DNA of 47,185 nt, from the NCBI GenBank assembly GCA_016208615.1, contig JACQXS010000045.1, positions 5,719 through 52,903 on the forward strand, given 5' to 3'. Below the pieces are notes generated by a model that saw only the letters and a program-made list of their open reading frames with translations, was not told the origin of the DNA and did no database searches. Source of the DNA: Candidatus Stahliibacteriota bacterium (lineage in GTDB: Bacteria; Hydrothermota; UBA3073; JACQXS01). Below, piece by piece: positions 8,512 through 18,400 of this stretch. The position numbers and the translations under genes were made by a program. Position 1 is the first letter of the stretch, and each line of letters begins with the position of its first letter.

Positions 8512-8901
8512 CTAACTTAATACTGCCTTATAGCCGTAACAAAGTATTCCTCCCTTTCCTTCTTCTTGAATTTTGCGAAATACAAGTCTTACTGGCTTAC
8601 CAATAGCTATATCTTCTGGTTTGCAATCCACTACTTGTGTTGTAATTCGCACTCCCCCATCTAATGCAACTACAGCTACGGTATAAGGTGTTTCGTTAGC
8701 AAATTGTTTAGGTGCTACTCTAATAGTGGTAAAACTATCTATCTTTCCTTTTTCGCTGAGTCTTGTGGGTTCAAACTTTTCACCCTTACACTTAGGACAA
8801 ATTAGTCTGGGTGGAAAGAATACTTCCCCACATCCACTACATTTATTTGCCTCTAACCTATACCTTTGCGGTATCTCCTTTGCATATCTTGGTGATGGCA
8901 T
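8512..8901 (-). CDS. DUF35-type Zn-ribbon/OB-fold protein
   Basis: The 129-residue protein has an N-terminal rubredoxin-like zinc ribbon (CSGCGEVFFPPRLICPKCKG, residues 19-38) followed by an OB fold (KIDSFTTIRVAP to VRLVFRKI). This is the complete DUF35 layout. In archaea and many bacteria, members act as scaffold or acyl-CoA-channelling partners of thiolase and HMG-CoA-synthase-like enzymes. No thiolase is nearby, so the partner is unknown. It is monocistronic, converges with the preceding plus-strand gene (2-nt gap), and has a purine-rich AAAAAGGGGGT ribosome site. Confidence 0.88.
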   Translation of the reverse strand: MPSPRYAKEIPQRYRLEANKCSGCGEVFFPPRLICPKCKGEKFEPTRLSEKGKIDSFTTIRVAPKQFANETPYTVAVVALDGGVRITTQVVDCKPEDIAIGKPVRLVFRKIQEEGKGGILCYGYKAVLS

Positions 8902-8971
8902 CTTTTTACCCCCTTTTTAGATTATTTTATCTATCAAAAGTAGTTAGTCAAGTATAAAATTTTATCTCTTA

Positions 8972-9016
8972 AAGTAAAATAGGGACAGACCACTTGGGTC
9001 CATCCCTATTTTACTT
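8972..9016. terminator. Strong hairpin, terminator of the papain-family gene
   Basis: Plus-strand aagtaaaataggga (8972-8985) pairs perfectly with tccctattttactt (9003-9016) around a 17-nt loop. It begins 16 nt past the minus-strand gene ending at 9032 and is A/T-flanked on both sides, so it could work in both directions. Confidence 0.85.
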
Positions 9017-9031
9017 CTAATTTCCGTTCAA

Positions 9032-11140
9032 TTACCTAATCAGTACGACTTTCTTGACTGAATGTGCATTAGCCGTAGTAAAATGACAGAAATAAATACC
9101 GGAAGGCAACTGATTCGTATCCCACTCTACCTCTTTTGCCCCTTCCTGATATTCATCTACTATTTTCGCAACTTCTCTTCCCGCTATATCACAGAGGGTT
9201 ATCTTTACACGGCACATTGAAGGTAATGTGTATGAAATTTTAATCCTATTTTCTGCAAGAGGATTGACCCCTACTTTAAACACCGAACTACCCTGTTGTC
9301 GCGACCCTTCTTCTACTCCTACCACTATTATTGTTACCGGCACCTTATTTGTCCCAGCATTTGAGACAACAACTATCGTATCCGAGTAAGTCTCCCCATG
9401 GGTAAGTCCAGTTGTATCTATTGATACCGTCACTCCTGCCGAATCTCCACCCATAACACTAAACACAGTCGGCTCTATAGATGCAATCCATGGTGACCCA
9501 AACATATTAGACACATTACTTATTGTAAGTTCGCCGCCACCTGTATTTTTTACCCAGATAGTGCCTGAACCCGCAAACCCACCCCCATATGTAACAATAG
9601 CCCGGATTACAAAATCTACTCCATATGAAGACATATTATTCCAAGTAGTTGTATAATAATAACTCCTCGCCCCATGACCTGTAGCTGTGCTATCACTTAG
9701 AAAATATGACTGAGTAGCATAAGCTGAATCTGTCACTGCATAATAAGTAAGCCAAAAATCATTACTCTCAGAATACGGAGTAGGTAGATTTTGTCTATAC
9801 CATTTTGCTGTATCATTAGCTAAAGTATTATATGGAATCCCTGCTACTACACTCCCCGGAGTTCCACCAGCATCATCCCTAACAATAAGACTATCTGTCC
9901 GAGCGCTTCTTGTATATCTTGCCACAACTGCTGCTACTACATTACACGAAGCAAGTGGAGTAAATCTCACTCCCCAATACGAAGGTCCATACCATCCGAA
10001 CATACGACCAGCTCCATCATATTTAATCGTATCTTCTCCAATTTTTGTGTCCACTGTTACTATCTCTGATGGCCCCAATATCCTTTCACCCGACATTAAA
10101 ATATAATTTAGTTCATCTGACTGTGACTCATTTGTCATTTTCGCGGAATTAGAATAAGATTGTGAAGAATAAGCTTTTCCTCCAAAACTAAAATCTAATC
10201 TCGGCGTTGTCCAAATGGCAGGTGGAGTTGTATTAGATATAGGGTCCATCCATGCTCCCCAGTAAAGGTAATTTATAGTTCCATATCCACCACTACCCCA
10301 ACCCGGGCCCCACGAATTCTTGTATATCCAGTAGTTAGATGTATTCCACCCAACAATACAGACACCATGATTAGGTTGAAGTGTTCGTCCCATTATGGGC
10401 TCGTAGTTCCCACCTTTATAGTAAAAAATATCTTCTTTTGTCTGATTTATCGCACCCGCTATAGGACCATCCATTAACCAGTCCTTGGCCGTGGCAACAG
10501 ATATAGAACTACTAAACCCACCATTAGTAATCTTTTCTGCTCTTGTTGCCCAGTCACTGCATCTATCAGTACACGGGCGCTCACACTGGGGATAGCTATA
10601 ATAAATCCAAGGGAAACAAGCCTCATCAGGAATCCCAGTACTCTGTACCCAACTCACCATATTTATACTTCCCCCATATGTACAAGTATATCCATATGGA
10701 TTACATGAGACACAAAATTGTTCCGACAGATTATGCTCAGCACTCGGTTGATTATTAACAAACTTCCATCTCGCCTCTTGTGCCGCTACCCATGCAAATG
10801 CCCAACATGCATTAGTAGTTCCTTGATCTTTTACAGAAGTCATCCAGTTATGTCCATTATAGTTCCGCCAATCCATTTCATCCTTCGGAGAATCTTTTGA
10901 CTTCCGCACATATGGGTCGCCAACATATCCCTTTGTAATAGGTTCTTCCATTCCGCCCCATTTATTCTGCTTCTCCGCCCATGATAGATGAGAGACCGAT
11001 GTCTTACCTGCAACCCATGGATTGCCTTGTTTTGCCAGCCTTGCCTGTAGTTCTTTCAAAAAAGCATCCGGGTCATCACCTATCACGCCGTACAAGGATG
11101 AACTTATCATCCCCACTACTATTAACCATATCCCTTTCAT
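9032..11140 (-). CDS. Papain-family (C1A) secreted cysteine protease with C-terminal sorting domain
   Basis: The 702-residue protein has a signal peptide (MKGIWLIVVGMISSSLYG), a short propeptide and a C1A peptidase domain (about 90-300). Catalytic Cys is in DQGTTNACWAFA, His in PNHGVCIVGW and Asn in YKNSWGPGWGSGGYG, so the triad is intact. One conserved disulfide Cys (QGxCGSCW) is replaced by Asn-Ala. Beta-sandwich domains follow, then a Por/FlgD-type tail (REVAKIVDEYQEG, LPSGIYFCHF) expected to direct export or surface anchoring. The leader AAAAAGGAGGAGAG-ATGAAAGGG is essentially identical to that of the gene at 768. A secreted or cell-surface endopeptidase is well supported. Confidence 0.9.
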   Translation of the reverse strand: MKGIWLIVVGMISSSLYGVIGDDPDAFLKELQARLAKQGNPWVAGKTSVSHLSWAEKQNKWGGMEEPITKGYVGDPYVRKSKDSPKDEMDWRNYNGHNWMTSVKDQGTTNACWAFAWVAAQEARWKFVNNQPSAEHNLSEQFCVSCNPYGYTCTYGGSINMVSWVQSTGIPDEACFPWIYYSYPQCERPCTDRCSDWATRAEKITNGGFSSSISVATAKDWLMDGPIAGAINQTKEDIFYYKGGNYEPIMGRTLQPNHGVCIVGWNTSNYWIYKNSWGPGWGSGGYGTINYLYWGAWMDPISNTTPPAIWTTPRLDFSFGGKAYSSQSYSNSAKMTNESQSDELNYILMSGERILGPSEIVTVDTKIGEDTIKYDGAGRMFGWYGPSYWGVRFTPLASCNVVAAVVARYTRSARTDSLIVRDDAGGTPGSVVAGIPYNTLANDTAKWYRQNLPTPYSESNDFWLTYYAVTDSAYATQSYFLSDSTATGHGARSYYYTTTWNNMSSYGVDFVIRAIVTYGGGFAGSGTIWVKNTGGGELTISNVSNMFGSPWIASIEPTVFSVMGGDSAGVTVSIDTTGLTHGETYSDTIVVVSNAGTNKVPVTIIVVGVEEGSRQQGSSVFKVGVNPLAENRIKISYTLPSMCRVKITLCDIAGREVAKIVDEYQEGAKEVEWDTNQLPSGIYFCHFTTANAHSVKKVVLIR

Positions 11141-11306
11141 CTCTCCTCCTTTTTAGAGAATGCTTTACCTACTTTCCTTTCTGTGGGTAGATTAGCCCAC
11201 TTCTTATCCCTATTCTCAATCTTCCACCCCCTTTTTTGCTTATACATATATCTGATAGCAATATAGTATTAAGTTGATAGTTTGTCAAGCATAAAAATTA
11301 AAAATG

Positions 11307-11334
11307 TTGACTTTTAGGTTGAAAATAGTAAATA
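11307..11334 (+). promoter_or_regulatory. Promoter of the polyprenyl synthase gene
   Basis: TTGACT (11307-11312), 16-nt spacer, TAAATA (11329-11334), then 7 nt to the ATG at 11342. The -10 is weak, but the geometry matches the other close promoters in this window. Confidence 0.4.
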
Positions 11335-11341
11335 GTAGAAT

Positions 11342-12379
11342 ATGGAGTTTGAAATTCAACTTAAAGAATATAAAAATAGAATAGACCAGTTCCTTTTAGA
11401 GTGCCTTGAACCTGAGAAACGGCGTGCCAGTTCAATAAATCCTTGCAATGAAAGAATTTTGGAGTTTATTATTGATTTTTGTAGTCGCGGAGGTAAGAGA
11501 ATACGACCTATTTTATTAATTAAGGGTTATGAGGCGGTGGGAGGTAATGACCTTACAGAAATTACCCGTACCTCAATTTGTATGGAGTTGCTCGAAGCTT
11601 ATTTACTAATCCACGACGATATCATAGACCGTGATGAAACGAGGCGTGGTGGCTTATCTTTTCATAAAATGGCACAAAAATGGAGTGGAGAGACGCATTT
11701 TGGCTTATCTTCGGGTATAATAGCTGGAGATATGCTTGGGGGGATGGCAATCAAGATTATTATGGCATCTAATTTTAGTGAAAGTTCTAAACTTCGTGCC
11801 TTAAATGAGTTTATAGAAGCGGAACTAAATTGTTTCCACGGTGAATTATATGATGTTATTCTTGAACACGAGGATACATCAGAACAAGAGTTATTGAAGA
11901 TGATAGATTTGAAGACCTCCAGCTATACTACCCAAGCTCCATTAGTCATAGGTGCGATTTTAGGTAATGGGACGGACGAACAAATTGCTATTTTGCGTGA
12001 ATATGGTGGACTTTTGGGCAGAGCTTTCCAGATAACAGATGATATACTTGGAACATTCGGAGACGAAAAAACTACGGGTAAGCCAGCTGCTTCTGATATT
12101 AAGCAAGGCAAGAAAACTTTATTGTTAGTCTATGCGTTGAACCATAGTTCTACCCAAGAGATTAACTTTTTGCATCACTCAATAGGGAATAAGGAGTTGA
12201 CGACTAATGATATAGAAACTGTAAGACAAATTTTTATCAACACAGGCGCCCTTGATTATGCCAAAATTTCTGCTACTCGGTATGCCGAGAAAGCAAAATC
12301 TGTAATGGAAGCCTCTAATTTATCGGGCAAAGAATTTCTTATTTGGCTCACAGATTTCGTAGTCAAAAGGAAGCTGTAA
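11342..12379 (+). CDS. Polyprenyl (probably geranylgeranyl/long-chain) diphosphate synthase
   Basis: The 345-residue protein carries the trans-prenyltransferase signature: GGKRIRPILL (substrate Lys/Arg), the first Asp-rich motif in LLIHDDIIDRDETRRGG (residues about 93-109), KTSSYT, and the second Asp-rich motif ITDDILGTFGDEKTTGKPA with the downstream KQGKKTLL. It condenses isopentenyl diphosphate with allylic diphosphates to make isoprenoid chains for quinones, undecaprenyl carriers or membrane lipids. Product length cannot be settled by eye; the bulky residues before the first DDxxD (EAYLLIH) would favour a C20-type product. The start codon lies 7 nt after a -10 box. Confidence 0.92.
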   Translation: MEFEIQLKEYKNRIDQFLLECLEPEKRRASSINPCNERILEFIIDFCSRGGKRIRPILLIKGYEAVGGNDLTEITRTSICMELLEAYLLIHDDIIDRDETRRGGLSFHKMAQKWSGETHFGLSSGIIAGDMLGGMAIKIIMASNFSESSKLRALNEFIEAELNCFHGELYDVILEHEDTSEQELLKMIDLKTSSYTTQAPLVIGAILGNGTDEQIAILREYGGLLGRAFQITDDILGTFGDEKTTGKPAASDIKQGKKTLLLVYALNHSSTQEINFLHHSIGNKELTTNDIETVRQIFINTGALDYAKISATRYAEKAKSVMEASNLSGKEFLIWLTDFVVKRKL

Positions 12380-12398
12380 TCGTTTTGACATTTTTTAC

Positions 12399-12427
12399 TT
12401 GACAGATGCGATTAATTTTAGTATTAT
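12399..12427 (+). promoter_or_regulatory. Near-consensus promoter for the giant DUF11 protein; leaderless geometry
   Basis: TTGACA (12399-12404), exactly 17 nt, TATTAT (12422-12427), then 7 nt to the ATG at 12435. The TTG of the -35 box is in frame with the gene and could be mistaken for a start codon; the promoter argues that ATG 12435 is the real start, with transcription beginning at or beside it. Confidence 0.75.
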
Positions 12428-12434
12428 AAATATA

Positions 12435-15400
12435 ATGAAAAATATCTCATTAGGTGTTAAAATCTTAATCGGGATTATAGTTATGCAGTCCACTGCTTTT
12501 GCACGGTGGAGTGCCATTGAAAACATAGATATAAATGAATTAGGTCAATATGGGGCTATCTATAACGAGAGGTCTTTAGCCATAGATACAACAGGATTTA
12601 AGCATGTATGCTATATGAGTGAAAGTGGGAAAGGATTACCACGCTTATGGCATTATGCCTGGAAACGACCAATATATTTATGGGACAGGTGGCAAGACAC
12701 TACTTTTTATTCTCATCCAGACCAGCGTCTTTCACCTCCTTACTGCAATCCGGTGGTTATCACAGATATGCGTAACAATACACATATTGCTTGGAGCTAC
12801 ATAAGTGATGGTCCACCTGGTGGAGATAGTGGGTATGTGTATTATCGTAGGAAGACGAGTGCCGGAGTTTGGAACCCATTAGTAATAATATCTCCTGGTC
12901 GTATCCGTCAACCCCGTTATGCAGCCATTGGAGTTAATTCTACGGATACGCGGCGTATGGTAGCATATATTTGTACTGAAAGTGGCAATACAAAGCTTAA
13001 AGCTCGTATATATGATACGGGAAGTTGGCAACCTGAAATAGAGATAGCTTCTTCTTCTATAGATGATTATTTTCCATCAGTAGCCATAGATGAAGCAGGG
13101 TATTTCTATCTTCTCTATGTGCAAAATGGTAATCTTATCTGCCAAATGAGAGACAAGAACAGTCCTTATATCTCGCTATGGACATACACTATAGGCGGAG
13201 TTTTTGGTCAATGTGCCGCTGACCCTATAAATGGGAATATACATTTTGCTAACATTTCAAACAGCAAACTTATCTACCAGTATCGCAGAAACAATGACAC
13301 TAATATATTAAATTGGTACGGCATAGACACTCTTCTATATTCTACCACTTCCGGCAATGTAGCTATATCTTGTTATGATTCTGTGGTTGGAATTGTTTCA
13401 GGTACATCCCTTGACAATGATACACTATATTTTAAGCAAATAAATTATTCGGGCTTATGGAATACTGTTACGCTTCCCTTATTAGATGGTAGAACTTATA
13501 GTGGCAAATCTATTGCTATGGATAATGCCGGGTATGCTCATATTATAGGTAATAATTGTGCTTTCGGCGGTGGAATTGAGATAGCGGATTCAATATTTTA
13601 CTTCACGGACAGAGTAACACCAAAAATTATTATTCTGCCCGATACTATTGCTATGCCGGATACCGGTGGCTCTACTTATCCAGGTGTTCCCATTTCTTAT
13701 ACCCATAAAGTAATAAACAAGGGTAATATATTAGATACTTTTGGCATTTTCATTGTGAGTTCTAAAATAGATTCCGTAGCCGCTCTGATTTGGTCTTACA
13801 AGAGCAACACAGATACGGTATATTATCCTGATACCGCATATATTAACTCTATCTGGCCCGAGGATACTGCGAGAGTTTCTTTATTAATAATTCCTTCTGA
13901 CACTTGTCCACCTTGTTTTGTTGATACAACTAAATTTATGGCATTCTCTAAGTTTAATCCCTCTGCCAGAGATAGTGCTTCGGATACTACACATATAATC
14001 ATAAATGTTAATTTATTCAAGTTTGCTTTATCTCCTCCTGCGGGCAGTACTGTTGCTCCTAACGATACTATTCTATACAGAATAGTTCTGCAAGACACTT
14101 GGCGTGTCCAGATTGACTCTATTACTATTTATGACCCTATATCGCGCAACTTTGATACCGTATGGGTTGAAAGCACGACCGCAGATTCGGATATCTATTA
14201 TTTTACACCCGATACTCTGGTTTGGACTATTTTCAACCAACACCTACCCCGATATGCTGATACACTTACGCTTAAAGGAATAGTTAGAACTTTTGATTGC
14301 TCTGATATTTTACCACAAAACATAATTAATTTTGGCTTTACTAAAGGGACTAATTGTATTGCCGGAGACACCTCGTCTTATATTATTCATAATATTGTTG
14401 GAACTAATATTAAATTGGGACTTTCAAAATTACCTGAGCCAGCACATCCTAATTATGACACTCTACAACCGGGGGACATCATAACTTATTATCTTGAATG
14501 TCGTAATGATAGTGCCTTCCCGGCTGATAGTGTTGTTATATGCGATTCGTTGGATGACGATGTGCTTCAAGTTGGCTATGCATCAGGTAATCCGATTATT
14601 ACTCCTAATTATGTTGAATGGTATGTTGGATGTCTTTTAGCTCACTCTATGTATTCATGTACTTTACGGGTGCGCGTTGGATATGAATATAAAGCCGCAT
14701 TCCAAAGAATGGATACTTTATACAATAAGGCATTCGCACGAGGGAAGATATCTCCGGCTAATTCTTATTCAGACACTACCATTCATTTTATTTTTAGAAG
14801 ATTAGAGATATATACTGACAAGGTGGCTAATCCGCCATCAGGTAGTATATGCGAACCAGGGGATTCTATTTTTTATACACTGCAAGTTTATTTGGATACC
14901 TCCGCTAATAGTATCATACGAAACATATCCCTCATAGATACTCTTGACCCACTGATTGACACAGCTAAATATATCTCAGGACCTTACTCATACTCTCATC
15001 CAATAATAACTTGGACTATTGATTCGCTTGCCCCAGGTGATTCGGTTAGCTATACTTATTGGGGATTTATAGATTCAGCTGCTCCGATAGGTGATTCGGT
15101 TATTAACTATTATAGATTTAATTATCCGTCTGATACATTAGTTAAGATTATCTCAGATACTACTATCCATTACATAGGACGGGAAAAGATTAGAAAATCA
15201 GCTATCCCGGCTTCAAGAAGCTGGGTAGAGCCTAATGATACTATCTATTATACTTTAACTTATTTTAATATGCGACCTGATACTGTATATTCTGTCATCT
15301 TAATTGATACAGTAGATACTATTCATCTTGACATAATTTCTATCAGTCCACCTGATTCTGTCTTCTCAGGAAATGCTATCAGATGGAATATTGGCAACAT

Positions 15401-18400
15401 TGCTCCAAAAGATAGTTTTAAGACACAGTTCGTGGCTAAAGTTAAATCTACCGCACCGGCTGGTGATAGTATTCCGAATTGGGGTGTATTTCATGGTGCA
15501 GATACTGGGAGGGATTACACAGTTCATTACATAAGAGCAGTTCGTAGATTATGGTTGAATAAAGATGCATATCCACCTTATCCAGATAGATCACTGGTAT
15601 CACCAGGAGATACAATCAAATATTATATTGCAATGCGGTATTCGGGGAACGATTCTGCACATCAAGTTATAGTGCAGGATTTAATAGATACGCTTCTCAT
15701 TGATACTTGTATTAATATAACTCCACCTGCTATATATAATGTTAGCTCAATAATCTGGGACTTAGGTAACCTACCCCCCGGTTGGATTGATACACTAAAA
15801 TATCAAGGAATAGTTAAAACTACTGCCCCTGAATCTACTATTATAAATGCGTGCTATGAAATTGGAATTGATACAGATACTCTAACTGATACAACCTTCC
15901 ATTTTATTAGGAGAGAAGAATTTACTAAGTTATCCCTTCCAGTTTCTGGGAGCTGGGTAGCTCCGAATGATACAATCTATTTTGGTCTACTTTATCACAA
16001 TATGCGTCCTGATACAGTAGGACCAGTAACATTAGTAGATACCTTGGATACAACTCATCTTGTAGTAGAATATATTAGCCCTGATTCTATGTTCATAGGT
16101 AATGTTATTTCTTGGGATACCACTGAAGTCGGTCCCGGAAATTATTTCCAGGGAATAATTTTCACACGAGTTAAAGCGGATGCCCCACTTGGCGACACTA
16201 TACTAAATATAGGAGTAGTATATGGAATAGATACTGATACCTCTTGTACCGAGCATTATATAGGGATGAGCATTACAGAGCTAATAAAATCTGCTACCCC
16301 TGATTCAGGAAGTATAGTTAATACAGGGGATACCATAGATTATCAACTACAGTGTCATAATACAGGCAACCGACCCGGTATAGGAATCGTAGTTGTAGAT
16401 ACTATAACTAATGTAGATACTGCATTTGTAACGGCAATATCTACTGGTAATGTTTTATGGTCAACTATTGGCACTACCCGTATATTGAGTTGGACTATTG
16501 ATACTATCTATCCTGATTCTACTGAATTGCTATCTTATAGTGCCATAGTAACTAATGCTATAAGTGATTCGGTAATGAATTTTGCTATATCTGATACATT
16601 CACATCTAATAAAACTATTCATTACATAGAAATACCGGAAATGTGGTTTAATAAAGATGCCTATTCCCCATTCCCTGATAGTTCAGTAGTTCAGCCCGGT
16701 AATACAATCTATTATTATATTGCTATGAGAAATCAAGGCAAAGATACAGCACATCAGGTTAGAGTATATGATTTAATAGATACGCTTCTCATTGATACTT
16801 GTATTAATATAACTCCACCTGCTATATATAATGTTAGCTCAATAATCTGGGACTTGGGTAACCTACCCCCCGGTTGGATTGATACACTAAAATATCAAGG
16901 AATAGTTAAAACTACTGCCCCTGAATCTACGATTATAAATACGTGCTATGAAATTGGAATTGATACAGATACTCTAACTGATACAACCTTCCATTTTATT
17001 AGAACCGAGAGAGGTAAAAAATGGGCATCGCCTGTATCAGGTACTATAGTTAGGCATTCTGATACTATAGCTTTCTATTTAGAATATGTGGGCAGTATTG
17101 TAGATACTCAAGTTATTATATCCGATACTTTGTCCCCTTATTTATCTGCTCCATTTAACATTACGGATAATGGTATTTGGACACCTTCATATATTACTTG
17201 GACACTCAACATTCCAGCAGGTAGCCGTGATACTGTAAGTTTCAAAGCTTATGTGCTACCCTCTGCTCCTGAAGGCGATACTATCTATAACTATGGAGTA
17301 TTTGAAGGTGAAAGTGGAACATATTCTTCTTCACCTACTAAACACCCGATTGGTGTGCCGCATATAAGAATAGAAAAAAATGCTACACCTCCGTCAGGTA
17401 CTCCTGTAACCGCAGGTGATACTATTAGTTATACTTTAAGGTGTATAAGTTTCGGCACTGATACTGCCAGAAATATAATATGCTATGATACCCTTTCGGC
17501 TTACTTCACCTTACCCAATATAATAATTTGGAATGTAGGAGATGTGCCGCCTGATACTATTATAGATACTATATTTTCAAGAGTCGTCAAACCGGTTCTC
17601 CCTGATTCTGCTTATGGAGATACTATATTTAATATCCCAGTGCTTATGAGTTTTACAGATACAGAGGTAGATACTGTTAAAGATACCACATACCATCCTA
17701 TAAATGCGGCTGAGTTTAATATCAGTAAGATTGCCCTTACATTATCCAACTCCTTATTGCCTGAGTTCTCCGCTGTATACCCGGATAGCAAATTCTATTA
17801 CCAGATAAATATCACTAATACAGGTAGTGTAGTCGCTAAAAATTTGATTATCTTAGACACAATACAAAATACTACTGACTGCGCCGTAATTGATAGCGTA
17901 TTATTGGGACCGGATTCAGTGTGGTGGAATGGAAATAATTTACTTGTTCCCAAAAATGTTATCGGATGGTGGATACCACAATTAGATACAGGAGCAGGAG
18001 TGCAAATGAAATACAGAGTTCAAATAGTCACGGAAGGCAAAAATGAAATCCTCGATACATTAGATACGCTTAACAATACTTGTTGGATTAAGGCAAATAA
18101 TATATTAGATAGTTCTGCTACCCATACCCTTTATGTAGGATACAAATGTGGCATCGAAATAAAGCCGGATACTTTCTTTTTTACCTTTGTGGGCGAGACT
18201 AAAATATGTCCTCTAAGGGTCAAGAATACAGGTAATTTCAATGATAGCATTAGTATTATAGGAAAAAATACAAGCCCAGGATGGCAAATATTTATTGCCA
18301 GTATTAACGACTCCTCTTTCCTTTTGCCCAATGTACCTCCTGATTCAGTTTGTCTTTTACCTGTTAGATTAGTGGCACCTAATTATTCCTCTACAAATAC

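Noticed and set aside
12399-12434. TTG start of the giant DUF11 protein
   Set aside because: The TTG is part of a near-consensus -35 box; ATG 12435 has a signal peptide and correct promoter distance.
13823-14098. Minus-strand frame inside the giant DUF11 gene
   Set aside because: It is a shadow of the repetitive Asp-Thr-rich coding strand.
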